Notes under the pieces: generated by a model | Database searches by the model: none | The model's input: the letters and a program-made list of their open reading frames with translations, nothing else | What the model was told of the DNA's origin: nothing | Origin: Mesorhizobium_L sp035547755 | Lineage (GTDB): Bacteria > Pseudomonadota > Alphaproteobacteria > Rhizobiales > Rhizobiaceae | DNA: 64,000 nt | Direction of reading: 5' to 3' | NCBI GenBank assembly: GCA_035547755.1 | Contig: DASZUG010000070.1 | Coordinates: 3,579-67,578 of the forward strand | Part shown: positions 54,819 to 63,937 of the stretch, piece by piece | Layout of the letters: each line of letters starts with the position of its first letter | How positions within the stretch are numbered: position 1 is the first letter of the stretch | Position numbers and translations under genes: made by a program

Positions 54819-55589
54819 TCAATTTTCGAAAACACAGGGCATTCCACGCTCGAGCGGTATCAGACGGGATGAAACGCCCAAAGTTGCGAACGCTGCCTCC
54901 AGTTCATCCGCGTTCTCTTTAAAATGAAACCATCCCTCGTTGTGCACAGCGACGAGCTTCGAATTTGGAAACGCGTGCGCCACTTCCAGAGCGTCGTTGC
55001 TGCCCATCGTCATTCGAAAGCGTCCTCTCGGTTCGGCGGCGCCGGCAAATACCATGACAACCTTGGGAGAAAACCGCTTGGCAACCTCTTCGATACCTTC
55101 ATACCAGACAGTGTCGCCGGTGATGTATAGCGTGTCGCCCGCTTGATCGGCTCCAACCAGAAAGCCCACCACATCCCCAGAAATCGGTTCTATTCCGACT
55201 GGACCATGACGCGCTGGCGTCGCGGTTATGAAAAGCTCGCCGCCGTCTCTCCCGGTAATTTCGCGCGTTTCAAAAGGGGCAAGTCCGATAGCATTGCCGC
55301 CGAGTCGCTTTGCTCCACTGGCAGTGGTGAAAGTGACCGGAACGTGTGGCAGAAGCTCTCTGCCCGCGTAGTCGAGATTATCCAGATGTTGATCGTGGCT
55401 GAGCAGCGCGGCGTCGAGTTGTCCGATCGCCTCAACGGGTATTGCCGGCCCTGTGGTTTTCTCAAACCGTACCGGGGCGGTTTGGTACAATCCCGGTGGG
55501 TCAAATGTCGGATCCGTAAGTAACCGAAATGAGCGCGTCTCGACCAAAACTGTTGGACCGCCGATCAACGTCAATCTCAACCCCGTCAT
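54819..55589 (-). CDS. MBL-fold metallo-hydrolase with an altered metal motif
   Basis: The 256-residue protein is in the metallo-beta-lactamase superfamily: VLVETRSFRLLTDPTFDPPG near the start, SHDQHLDNLD in place of HxHxDH, then ATPARHG and LYITGDTVWYEG. The motif has spacing H-x2-H-x-D-N, a variant form. The nearest relatives are UlaG/YflN-like small hydrolases. Start ATG 55589, with GGAG nine bases upstream; longer frames begin at 55628 and 55661. It lies opposite to maeB with about 225 bp between. Confidence 0.82.
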   Translation of the reverse strand: MTGLRLTLIGGPTVLVETRSFRLLTDPTFDPPGLYQTAPVRFEKTTGPAIPVEAIGQLDAALLSHDQHLDNLDYAGRELLPHVPVTFTTASGAKRLGGNAIGLAPFETREITGRDGGELFITATPARHGPVGIEPISGDVVGFLVGADQAGDTLYITGDTVWYEGIEEVAKRFSPKVVMVFAGAAEPRGRFRMTMGSNDALEVAHAFPNSKLVAVHNEGWFHFKENADELEAAFATLGVSSRLIPLERGMPCVFEN

Positions 55590-55814
55590 CGATCCTATCT
55601 CCGCTAGCTTGCGAGATGCATCCGGCATCGTTGCGACATTGAATAATCCGCTTCGCACCAAAGTCCGGAAAGAAGCGGGCTGGGAAGCGGAAACATATCT
55701 TCAGCCGGTTACCGCATGAAGATCACTTCGCCTCAACCGCCTCCATATCGCTCGACCACAGTCACTCCCCTTTTGGCATCTGTCTTTTTTGGTGATACCG
55801 GTGGCCCGGCAGAC

Positions 55815-58166
55815 ATGACACGGGAATCGTCGGGGATGGCAGAGCAAGAGATAAGCAAGACAACCAGATCGGATCTCGATACGGCGGCGCTCCGCTTCCA
55901 CCGCTATCCGAAGCCCGGCAAGCTCGAAATCCAGCCGACCAAGCCTCTCGGCAACCAGCGCGACCTGGCGCTCGCCTATTCGCCCGGCGTCGCCGCGCCC
56001 TGCCTGGAAATCGCCGACGATCCGGCTGTGGCCGCCGATTATACCGCGCGCGCCAATCTCGTTGGGGTCGTTTCGAACGGCTCGGCCGTGCTGGGCCTCG
56101 GCAATATCGGCCCGCTCGCCTCCAAGCCGGTCATGGAAGGCAAGGCGGTGCTGTTCAAGAAATTCGCCGGCATCGACGTCTTCGACATCGAGATCGATGC
56201 CGAGACCATTCCCCTCATGGTCGAAACGGTCGCGGCGCTGGAGCCGACTTTCGGCGGCATCAACCTGGAGGACATCAAGGCGCCGGAATGCTTCGAGGTG
56301 GAAGAGAAGCTGAAAGCGCGGATGAAGATCCCCGTCTTCCATGACGACCAGCACGGCACCGCCATCATCGTCGCCGCCGCCATCCTCAACGCGCTCGAAC
56401 TCGCGGGCAAGAGTTTCGGCGATATCAAGATCGTCACGTCGGGCGCCGGCGCGGCGGCCATTGCCTGCCTCAATTTGCTCGTTTCGCTCGGCGCCAAGCG
56501 GGAGAACATCTGGATCACGGACCGCCATGGCGTCGCCTACAAAGGCCGCGTCGAGGAGATGGACCGCTGGAAGGATGTCTATGTAAAAGACACCAACGCC
56601 CGCAGCCTCGCCGACGTGATCGGCGGAGCGGATGTGTTCCTCGGCCTTTCCGCCGCCGGCGTGCTCAAGCCGGAATTGCTGAGCCAGATGGCGGAAAAGC
56701 CGCTCATCATGGCGCTTGCCAATCCAACGCCGGAAATCATGCCGGAAATCGCTCGGCAAGCCCGGCCCGATGCGATGATCTGTACCGGCCGATCGGATTT
56801 TCCGAACCAGGTCAATAACGTCCTCTGCTTCCCCTACATTTTCCGCGGGGCGCTCGATTGCGGCGCGACCGCCATCAACGAGGCAATGAAAATGGCGGCG
56901 GTCAGGGCAATCGCGGCGCTGGCGCGCGAGGAGCCCTCCGACGTCGCCGCCCGCGCCTATTCCGGCGAGACGCCGATGTTCGGGCCCGACTTCCTGATCC
57001 CCTCGCCCTTCGATCCGCGGTTGATCCTGAGGATCGCGCCTGCCGTCGCCCGCGCCGCCGCCGAAAGCGGCGTCGCCTCGCGGCCGATCGGGGACATGGA
57101 GACCTATATCGACCGGCTGAACCGCTTCGTCTTCCGCTCCGGCTTGATCATGAAGCCGGTGTTCTCGGCGGCGAAGAACGCCAGCGCCAAGCGGGTCATC
57201 TATGCCGACGGCGAGGATGAGCGCGTTCTGCGCGCGGCGCAGGCCGTTCTGGAAGAAGGGATCGCGACGCCCATCCTCATCGGCCGCCCGAACGTGGTCG
57301 AGACGCGGCTGAAACGCCATGGCCTCAAGATCAAGGTCGGTAAGGATTTCGAGATCGTCAATCCCGAAGACGATCCGCGCTACCGTCACTATGTCGATCT
57401 TCTGACCCAGTTGGCGGGGCGGCGCGGCATCACGCCGGAGGCGGCGCGGACCATGGTGCGCACCAACACGACCGTCATCGCGGCGCTGGCGATGATGCGG
57501 GAGGAAGCCGACGCCATGATTTGCGGCCTCGAAGGGCGCTACGAAAAGCACCTGCGCAATGTCGATCTCATCATCGGGCGCAAGCCCGGCATATGCGAAT
57601 TGTCGGCGCTCTCCATGCTGATCGCGCAGCGCGGCGTCACCTTCTTTACCGATACCTATGTGAATGTCGATCCGACTGCCGAAGAAATCGCGGAGATCAC
57701 CATCCTTGCGGCGGAGGAAATCCGGCGTTTCGGGCTCGAACCGAAGGCAGCGCTCCTGTCGCACTCCAATTTCGGTTCGAAGGATTCGCCGAGCGCGCTC
57801 AAGATGCGCGAAGCGGCGGCGATCCTCAAGCGCGCCGCGCCGGAGCTCGAATCCGATGGCGAAATGCATGGCGACGCGGCGCTGGACGAAAAGCAGCGCG
57901 ACCGTATTTTCCCTCAATCCACCCTGCATGGCGAAGCCAATCTGCTGGTCTTCCCCAATCTCGACGCCGCAAACATCACGCTGAACACGGTGAAGGCGAT
58001 GACGGACGCGCTGCATGTCGGCCCGATCCTGCTCGGCACCGCACGGCCGGCGCATATCCTGACCCCATCCGTCACGGCGAGAGGCGTCATCAACATGACG
58101 GCGCTTGCGGTGGTCGAAGCCTCGCAGCGCGTGCTGGCGGAATCGGCGACAGGCAGTCGGCAGTAG
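55815..58166 (+). CDS. maeB: NADP-dependent malic enzyme with phosphotransacetylase-like domain
   Basis: The protein has about 783 residues (776 if ATG 55836 is used), near rhizobial TME. Residues about 50-440 form malic enzyme: AYSPGVAAPCLEI, the NAD(P)-binding GAGAAAIACLNLLV and GTAIIVAAAILNALEL. Residues about 450-780 are the phosphotransacetylase-like domain of MaeB, with ADGEDERVLRAAQ and PTAEEIAEITILAAEE. It converts malate to pyruvate with NADP+. The fused domain is thought to act as a regulator (acetyl-CoA). The N-terminus is uncertain because neither ATG has a strong ribosome site. Confidence 0.92.
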   Translation: MTRESSGMAEQEISKTTRSDLDTAALRFHRYPKPGKLEIQPTKPLGNQRDLALAYSPGVAAPCLEIADDPAVAADYTARANLVGVVSNGSAVLGLGNIGPLASKPVMEGKAVLFKKFAGIDVFDIEIDAETIPLMVETVAALEPTFGGINLEDIKAPECFEVEEKLKARMKIPVFHDDQHGTAIIVAAAILNALELAGKSFGDIKIVTSGAGAAAIACLNLLVSLGAKRENIWITDRHGVAYKGRVEEMDRWKDVYVKDTNARSLADVIGGADVFLGLSAAGVLKPELLSQMAEKPLIMALANPTPEIMPEIARQARPDAMICTGRSDFPNQVNNVLCFPYIFRGALDCGATAINEAMKMAAVRAIAALAREEPSDVAARAYSGETPMFGPDFLIPSPFDPRLILRIAPAVARAAAESGVASRPIGDMETYIDRLNRFVFRSGLIMKPVFSAAKNASAKRVIYADGEDERVLRAAQAVLEEGIATPILIGRPNVVETRLKRHGLKIKVGKDFEIVNPEDDPRYRHYVDLLTQLAGRRGITPEAARTMVRTNTTVIAALAMMREEADAMICGLEGRYEKHLRNVDLIIGRKPGICELSALSMLIAQRGVTFFTDTYVNVDPTAEEIAEITILAAEEIRRFGLEPKAALLSHSNFGSKDSPSALKMREAAAILKRAAPELESDGEMHGDAALDEKQRDRIFPQSTLHGEANLLVFPNLDAANITLNTVKAMTDALHVGPILLGTARPAHILTPSVTARGVINMTALAVVEASQRVLAESATGSRQ

Positions 58167-58279
58167 CCAAGAATAAGGAAGAGATTTGACCAAAGGCCGC
58201 AAGCGGCGGTTAAGTCCCAAATGCTATTCAAGCCTGAATTGAACTTAGGCTGAAGCTGTTTGTCCATTCGGACCGGGTT

Positions 58280-59413
58280 ATGAGACGGTATCGAGGATCG
58301 CTGCACATCCTGCTTCTGGTCGGGACCTTGGTATCGGTCGGGATGCCGGCCGCCGCGCATCCTCATGCCTGCCATCAGCTTCGGGCCCGGCTGACGGCGC
58401 TCTCGCATATACGGATCAGACCGGCGCTCGCGGCGAGGTATGACCGCGCCATAGCGGCGCAACGCGAACAGTTGCGAAATGCCAGCACCACTGCGCGGCG
58501 GAGCGGCTGCACCGGCCTTCTTTCCATCTTCGGGCCATCCAGCGGTGGGCGCTGCGGCGGCATCGACGCGACGATTTCGCGGATGGAACGCAATCTGGCG
58601 ATGCTTCAGGCGAGACGCGAAATCTTGTCGGACAGAGGCTCGGCCGAGGCGGAACGCCGTCGCGTCGTCCGCGCACTAGAGGCCGAAGGATGCGACAGCG
58701 ACTCGGCCCCACTGAAAATGGCATCAGCCAAACTGTCGGGCATCGGCAAGCCGGACGGCGCATTCGACGAGACCTTGGGGAACGGTATCGTCATTCATCG
58801 TTCAAGTCCCGCCGGCGATGGCGAGGCGAGCGGAAAGCCGGCAGCGGACGACGCGCCGCAAATCCCGGCGATCCCGGCAGGGACATACAGCACGCTTTGC
58901 GTCCGCACCTGCGACGGCTTCTACTTTCCGATCTCCTACGCGACCACACCGAAAAATTTTGCCGGGGATGAGAGGATTTGCGAGGCGCGCTGTCCCGGCG
59001 CGGAGGCGCATCTCTATTATCATCGCGTCGATGGGCAGGAGGCCGAAGACATGATCTCGCTGACCGGCGTTCCCTATAAGAGCCTTCCGACAGCCTTTCT
59101 CTATCGCAGCGCCAACAAGCCGCAGCCCCGCGATTGCGGCTGCGGCACCGTCAATTATTCGGCGATCGGAGAAACGCCGGCCGGCAATGCGAACCCCTCG
59201 GCAATCCAACCCGCCGCCTCACAGCAACCGGACATCATGACCATCGGAGAACCGCCGCGTCCAAAAACGCCCGTGGAAACGCCTTCCGTACCGAAGCAGA
59301 CCACGCCTTCCGCCGGTGCGAATCGCAATGTCAGGGTCGTCGGGCCAAAATTCTTTCCCGACCCGTCAACGGCAATAGATCTGCAAGCTCCGGGCCGGAA
59401 GGAAGGCCCGTAA
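58280..59413 (+). CDS. DUF2865 domain secreted protein
   Basis: The 377-residue protein has a signal peptide (LLLVGTLVSVGMPAAAHPHA, cleaved near Ala26), a helical region of about residues 30-140, and then the DUF2865 core around 205-255, with YSTLCVRTCDGFYFPISY and a paired-cysteine pattern (CVRTC, CEARC, CGCG). The tail is Pro-rich. DUF2865 is a family of exported proteins in Hyphomicrobiales, with no known function. The 3' end overlaps gltX, on the other strand, by 83 bp. Confidence 0.85.
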   Translation: MRRYRGSLHILLLVGTLVSVGMPAAAHPHACHQLRARLTALSHIRIRPALAARYDRAIAAQREQLRNASTTARRSGCTGLLSIFGPSSGGRCGGIDATISRMERNLAMLQARREILSDRGSAEAERRRVVRALEAEGCDSDSAPLKMASAKLSGIGKPDGAFDETLGNGIVIHRSSPAGDGEASGKPAADDAPQIPAIPAGTYSTLCVRTCDGFYFPISYATTPKNFAGDERICEARCPGAEAHLYYHRVDGQEAEDMISLTGVPYKSLPTAFLYRSANKPQPRDCGCGTVNYSAIGETPAGNANPSAIQPAASQQPDIMTIGEPPRPKTPVETPSVPKQTTPSAGANRNVRVVGPKFFPDPSTAIDLQAPGRKEGP

Positions 59414-60704
59414 GAGCCAATCGGAGCGGCATGAAGAGCGCCCTCCCCTTGCGCCCGCTTTCCGCCTTCACCCGATCGGTCCAGAGCTTCCAGGTGTCGC
59501 GATCCCATGGCTCTGGCGGCAGGAGGTCGAAAGCGGCACGGACAAACGCAAGGTCGTCATCGCCAAGTTGCGGCTTCTCCGTCGGTCCTTCGTTGATGAT
59601 CCGCCACCATCGGACGGCGTCGGCAAATCGGTCCAGATTGCCATGCACCGCTCGCCAGAAGGGCTCCGCCTTCTCGCCTGCAATGCCGAGCGCGGCGAGA
59701 CGATCCCTCGCCTCGTCGAAGCCCATGCCATGCAGCAATGTTCGGTTGAGAACTTCCAGTTCGGCCGGGTCGAATTTCGAAGCCGATTTCGATGTGTGCG
59801 ACGGATCGAAATGCGACGCCAGTTCATCCAGCGACCGCGCCGCCGCGATATTCTCCGAGGTCCCGGTCAGCACCGCGAGCGACGCGACCGCCATCGGCTC
59901 GATGCCGGATTCCCGCAGGCCGGAAATGGATAAGGCGCCGGTGCGCTTCGACAGGCCCTCGCCGGAAATGGTGGTCAGGAGATTGTGGTGGCCGAAGGCC
60001 GGCGGCTCCGCGCCCAGCGCTTTGAAGAGCGCGATCTGGACGCCCGTATTGGTGACGTGATCGTCGCCGCGGATGATATGGGTGACGCCGAAATCGATAT
60101 CGTCCACGACCGAGGGCAGCGTGTAGAGATAGGTGCCGTCTTCCCTGACCAGGACCGGGTCGGAAAGAGAAGCGAGATCGACCGTTTCCTCACCGCGCAC
60201 GAGATCGTTCCAATGGATATCCGTCCGGTGCGTCTCGAACGGATCCGAAGCGAAATTGGGCAGCCGGAAGCGCCAATGCGGCTTCCGCCCCTCTCTTTCC
60301 AATGCGGCCTTTTCGGCGTCAGTCAGCTTCAGCGCCTCGCGGCCATAGATAGGCGGCATGCGCCGCGACAGGCGGATCTTGCGGCGAAGCTCCAGCTCCT
60401 CCGCCGTCTCGTAGCAGGGGTAGAGCAGGCCCGCCTTCTTCAGCCGTTCGACAGCGGCGTCGTAGGCCGCAAAGCGCTTTGACTGGTATTCAATGCGGTC
60501 GGGACGGATGCCGAGCCATTCGAGATCGCTTCGGATCGCGTCGGCATAGCCCTGCTTCGAGCGGGCCACATCCGTATCGTCGAAACGGAGGATGAATTGG
60601 CCGTTCCGCTGTTTCGCGAACAGCCAGTTGAACAGTGCGGTGCGCGTGTTGCCGATATGGATGAGGCCGGTCGGAGACGGCGCGAAACGGACGGTGACGG
60701 TCAT
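59331..60704 (-). CDS. gltX: Glutamate-tRNA ligase
   Basis: The 457-residue class I synthetase has the HIGH-like motif in GLIHIGNTRTALFN (13-26) and a KMSKS variant LSKRT at about 251-255 (GEGLSKRTG). Rhizobia usually have two GltX forms, and this one is the shorter, with a KLSKR-type loop. It charges tRNA-Glu and possibly tRNA-Gln. It is divergent from the ArsR gene, and its 3' end runs 83 bp into the DUF2865 gene. Confidence 0.92.
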   Translation of the reverse strand: MTVTVRFAPSPTGLIHIGNTRTALFNWLFAKQRNGQFILRFDDTDVARSKQGYADAIRSDLEWLGIRPDRIEYQSKRFAAYDAAVERLKKAGLLYPCYETAEELELRRKIRLSRRMPPIYGREALKLTDAEKAALEREGRKPHWRFRLPNFASDPFETHRTDIHWNDLVRGEETVDLASLSDPVLVREDGTYLYTLPSVVDDIDFGVTHIIRGDDHVTNTGVQIALFKALGAEPPAFGHHNLLTTISGEGLSKRTGALSISGLRESGIEPMAVASLAVLTGTSENIAAARSLDELASHFDPSHTSKSASKFDPAELEVLNRTLLHGMGFDEARDRLAALGIAGEKAEPFWRAVHGNLDRFADAVRWWRIINEGPTEKPQLGDDDLAFVRAAFDLLPPEPWDRDTWKLWTDRVKAESGRKGRALFMPLRLALTGLPSGPELADLLPLTGRERILARRP

Positions 60705-60785
60705 ATACGGGAGTTAGCCGACGCCCTGCTCCTTGGCAATGCCGCGGATGCCATGCCGCGGTCGGATATTCCGCGCAATTCGCTC

Positions 60786-60814
60786 TTGCCAATGAGATAA
60801 GTAAATGCTTATCT
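60786..60814 (+). promoter_or_regulatory. Candidate promoter of the ArsR gene, possibly leaderless
   Basis: TTGCCA (60786-60791), a 17-base spacer and TTATCT (60809-60814) predict a transcription start close to 60821, which is the ATG of the gene itself. There is no room for a ribosome site. Confidence 0.4.
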
Positions 60815-60817
60815 CAT
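60792..60817. promoter_or_regulatory. ArsR operator palindrome
   Basis: ATGAGATAAG (60792-60801), a six-base spacer and CTTATCTCAT (60808-60817) form a perfect 10-bp-arm palindrome. It ends three bases before the ATG of the ArsR gene and covers its promoter spacer and -10. It is the expected autoregulatory site. Confidence 0.7.
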
Positions 60818-60820
60818 CCC

Positions 60821-61135
60821 ATGGACAGCACCGAAATCTTTCGCGCCCTTGCCGACCCGACACGGCGCGCCGTGTTTGAAAGCTTGGCGGACGGCGAGAA
60901 GAACGCGACCGAGCTTCGTTCCGGCTTCGCCATATCGCAGCCGGCCATTTCGCAACATATCGCGGTGCTGCGCAATGCGGGCCTGATTTGCGAAAAGCGT
61001 GCCGGCCGGCATACCAATTACAGCGTCGATCCCGAGGGATTGCGCCCGCTCTTCGACTGGATCGCGCGCTACAAGGCGTTCTGGCCGGCAAAGATCGAGA
61101 GATTGCAGGATCTGCTGAAGGAGATGGACCAATGA
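60821..61135 (+). CDS. ArsR family winged-helix regulator
   Basis: The 104-residue repressor has the ArsR winged helix: ALADPTRRAVFESLADGEKN, then ISQPAISQHIAVLRNAGL and a wing, KRAGRHTNYSVD. There is no cysteine cluster for a metal site, so it may respond to a non-metal signal. It overlaps the downstream SRPBCC gene by 4 bases (ATGA); the ArsR-AHSA1 pair is a widespread arrangement. A perfect palindrome covers the promoter. Confidence 0.88.
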   Translation: MDSTEIFRALADPTRRAVFESLADGEKNATELRSGFAISQPAISQHIAVLRNAGLICEKRAGRHTNYSVDPEGLRPLFDWIARYKAFWPAKIERLQDLLKEMDQ

Positions 61136-61500
61136 GCCGGATCGAAGCGGAGATTTCCGAAGCTGGCGACGTCACGGTGGAGTGCTCCCTCGATGCACCG
61201 CCGGAGAAGGTCTGGCGCGCCCTGACCGTGCCGGAACTGGTGACGAACTGGCTGGGCGCACGGGCCGATGCGGGCAAGGAGAAAGACGAGGCGCCGCATT
61301 ATGAAATCATCGAGGCAAAGCCATTCAGCCATCTCCGCTATCGCTGGCGCGACCACGATACCGATAGCGCGGACAGCTTCGTGACGTTCGAACTGCAGCC
61401 ACGGCAGGACGGCGGCACCTGGTTCCGGCTTGTGCATGCCCACCCAAGGCCCGCGATCCAACCGGCCAATGGCAATTCGCCGCTTAAAATGGCGGCCTGA
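61132..61500 (+). CDS. SRPBCC (AHSA1-type) protein in an ArsR operon
   Basis: The 122-residue protein has the AHSA1-like fold: PPEKVWRALTVPELVTNWLG, then FSHLRYRWRDHD and a C-terminal FELQPRQDGGTWFRLVHAH. It is translationally coupled to the ArsR gene (ATGA). The pair probably senses and binds a hydrophobic ligand or protects a protein (inference). It ends 37 bases before clpP. Confidence 0.85.
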   Translation: MSRIEAEISEAGDVTVECSLDAPPEKVWRALTVPELVTNWLGARADAGKEKDEAPHYEIIEAKPFSHLRYRWRDHDTDSADSFVTFELQPRQDGGTWFRLVHAHPRPAIQPANGNSPLKMAA

Positions 61501-61537
61501 CCCAAACACATTCAATTTTGCAGGAAGGATTTCGCGC

Positions 61538-62137
61538 ATGCGCGACACGATGAATCTCGTCCCCATGGTGGTGGAGCAATCTTCTCGCGGGGAGCGTTCT
61601 TTCGACATCTTCTCCCGGCTTCTGCGTGAAAGGATCGTCTTCCTGAACGGCGTCGTCGATGACGATTCCGCATCGCTCATCTGCGCGCAGATGCTCTTCC
61701 TGGAATCCGAAAACCCGAAGAAGGAAATCCATTTCTACATCAATTCTCCGGGCGGCATGGTGACGAGCGGCTTCGCCATCTACGATACGATGCAGTTCAT
61801 CCAAGCTCCGGTGGCCACGCTCTGCCTCGGCACCGCCCGTTCGATGGGATCCTTCCTGCTTATGGCTGGAGAGCCCGGCCTTCGCGTGGCGCTCCCCAAT
61901 GCCAGCGTGCTGGTGCACCAGCCACTAGGCGGCTTTCAGGGCCAGGCCTCGGATATCCAGCGCCACGCCGAGGACATCATAAAGGTCAAGCGGCGTATGA
62001 ACGCACTCTATGCGAAGCATTGCGGCCGGACGGTCGAGGAGGTCGAACACACGCTCGACCGCGATTTCTTCATGACGGCCGAGGAAGCGAGGGATTGGGG
62101 TATTGTCGACGAGGTGCGGGGAAAGCGGCGGGAATAG
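61538..62137 (+). CDS. clpP: ATP-dependent Clp protease proteolytic subunit (ClpP paralogue)
   Basis: The 199-residue serine protease has the triad Ser102 (GTARSMGSFL), His127 (VLVHQPLGGFQGQA) and Asp176 (TLDRDFF). The active-site segment is GTARSMG, unlike the usual GQAASMG, as in the non-clpX-linked ClpP paralogues of rhizobia. There is no clpX next to it. The start ATG at 61538 has AGGA 8 bases upstream. The partner ATPase (ClpA or ClpX) is not visible here. Confidence 0.93.
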   Translation: MRDTMNLVPMVVEQSSRGERSFDIFSRLLRERIVFLNGVVDDDSASLICAQMLFLESENPKKEIHFYINSPGGMVTSGFAIYDTMQFIQAPVATLCLGTARSMGSFLLMAGEPGLRVALPNASVLVHQPLGGFQGQASDIQRHAEDIIKVKRRMNALYAKHCGRTVEEVEHTLDRDFFMTAEEARDWGIVDEVRGKRRE

Positions 62138-62176
62138 AGGACGCGTGCCAGACTTAACGTCATGCCCGCTCGCCAC

Positions 62177-63883
62177 TTACCCCCTGTCCCGAAACCGGTT
62201 GGTGATCGGATAGCGCCGGTCGCGGCCGAAATTCTTCTTCGTGATCTTGACGCCGGGTGCGGCCTGCCGGCGTTTGTATTCAGCGATATAGAGCAAATTC
62301 TCGACCTTGCGCACGATCTCCGGATCATGACCGCGCGCGACGATCGATGCGACGTCCATCTCGTTCTCGACGAGGCACTCTAGGATGTCGTCGAGCGCGG
62401 GATAGGGCGGCAGCGAATCCTGGTCGGTCTGGTTCTCCCGCAGTTCCGCGGACGGCGCCTTGTCGATGATGTTTTGCGGTATGACCTCGCCCGATGGACC
62501 GAGCGCGCCCGACGGCACATGGCCGTTGCGCCAGGCGGATAGCGCATAGACCTGCATCTTGTAGAGGTCCTTGATCGGATTGAAGCCGCCATTCATGTCG
62601 CCATAAAGCGTGGCGTAGCCGACCGACATTTCCGACTTGTTGCCCGTCGTCACGACCATGGAGCCGAACTTGTTGGAAACGGCCATCAGGATCGTTCCAC
62701 GCGCCCTGCTCTGCAAATTCTCCTCGGTGATGCCTGCCCGCGTTCCCTCGAAAAGCTGCGTCAGAGCGTGCGAAAAGCCTTCAACAGGTTCAGCGATCGG
62801 CACGATGTCGTAGCGGCAGCCGAGCGCTCTGGCGCAATCCTCCGCGTCCTTCAGCGAAGCTGAAGACGTGTAGCGGTAAGGCAGCATGACCGTGCGCACG
62901 CGATCCGAGCCCAGGGCGTCAACGGCAAGCGCGGCGCAGAGCGCTGAATCGATGCCGCCGGAAAGGCCGAGCACCACATCGCGGAAGCCGTTCTTGTTGA
63001 CGTAGTCGCGCAGGCCGAGCATGCAGGCCAGATAGTCGGCCTCCTCCTTTTCGGGGATTTTCGCCATTGGGCCGGCCTCGCAGACCCAGCCTTCCGCATT
63101 TCCGTCTTGCGTGCCTGCGCTGGCGCGGCTGCGCTTCCATTTGGTGAGCGCGACCGTTTCCTCGAACTGGCTCATCTGGAAGGCGAGCGAGCGATCAGCA
63201 TGAATGGCGAAGGAGGCGCCGTCGAAGACGAGTTCGTCCTGCCCGCCGAGCTGGTTGGCGTAGATCAGCGGCAGCCCGCTTTCGATCACCTGGCGGATGA
63301 CGACTTGCTGCCGCACGTCGATCTTGCCGCGGTAATAAGGCGAGCCGTTCGGCACGAGGATGAGTTCCGCGCCACTTTCGGCGAGCGTCTCGCAGAGGCC
63401 GAGTTCGCCCCAAATATCCTCGCAGATGGGAATACCAAGGCGCACCCCGCGGAAATTGATGGGGCCGGGCAGGTCCACGCCGGGCTGGAACACGCGCTTT
63501 TCGTCGAACTCGCCATAATTCGGCAGGTCGATCTTGTAGCGCTCGGCGATGATCCTGCCGCCATCGGCGAAGACGATCGAATTATGGACGCCGCTTTCCC
63601 GCTTGAGCGGCGTGCCGACGACAATGCCCGGCCCACCATCTGCCGTGTCTTGCGCCAGCTCCCGCACCGCGCGTTCACAGGCGGCAAGGAAGGATGGCCG
63701 CACAACAAGATCCTCGGGCGGGTACCCGGCGATGAAGAGTTCCGTGAAGAGAATGAGATCGGCCCCTTGCCCCGCCGCTTCGGCACGCGCGGCCCGTGCC
63801 TTGGCGAGATTGCCGGCGATATCGCCGACGATGGGATTCAACTGCGCAATGGCGATGGAAAGCGTATCGGGGGCATGGGTCAT
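62177..63883 (-). CDS. nadE: Glutamine-dependent NAD+ synthase
   Basis: The 568-residue enzyme has an N-terminal nitrilase domain that takes ammonia from glutamine: Glu48 in FTELFIAGYPP, Lys117 in RYKIDLPNYGE and Cys154 in PICEDIWG, the full triad. The C-terminal synthetase domain has the ATP loop SGGIDS (about 306-311) and TTGNKSEMSVGYATLYGDM. It makes NAD+ from deamido-NAD+. It is convergent with clpP (39 bp apart). Confidence 0.96.
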   Translation of the reverse strand: MTHAPDTLSIAIAQLNPIVGDIAGNLAKARAARAEAAGQGADLILFTELFIAGYPPEDLVVRPSFLAACERAVRELAQDTADGGPGIVVGTPLKRESGVHNSIVFADGGRIIAERYKIDLPNYGEFDEKRVFQPGVDLPGPINFRGVRLGIPICEDIWGELGLCETLAESGAELILVPNGSPYYRGKIDVRQQVVIRQVIESGLPLIYANQLGGQDELVFDGASFAIHADRSLAFQMSQFEETVALTKWKRSRASAGTQDGNAEGWVCEAGPMAKIPEKEEADYLACMLGLRDYVNKNGFRDVVLGLSGGIDSALCAALAVDALGSDRVRTVMLPYRYTSSASLKDAEDCARALGCRYDIVPIAEPVEGFSHALTQLFEGTRAGITEENLQSRARGTILMAVSNKFGSMVVTTGNKSEMSVGYATLYGDMNGGFNPIKDLYKMQVYALSAWRNGHVPSGALGPSGEVIPQNIIDKAPSAELRENQTDQDSLPPYPALDDILECLVENEMDVASIVARGHDPEIVRKVENLLYIAEYKRRQAAPGVKITKKNFGRDRRYPITNRFRDRG

Positions 63884-63937
63884 GATGAAGATGTAGCTTC
63901 TGACCCTTGCGGTGGCAATCGGCGCTCGACCTAGCCC

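Noticed and set aside
55701..58220. An 839-codon open frame on the minus strand over maeB
   Set aside because: It is a shadow of maeB with the same kind of biased composition and no recognisable motif.
60792..60817. Hairpin read as a terminator for gltX or ArsR
   Set aside because: It lies at the start of the ArsR gene and not at a 3' end, has no T-tract, and fits an operator.
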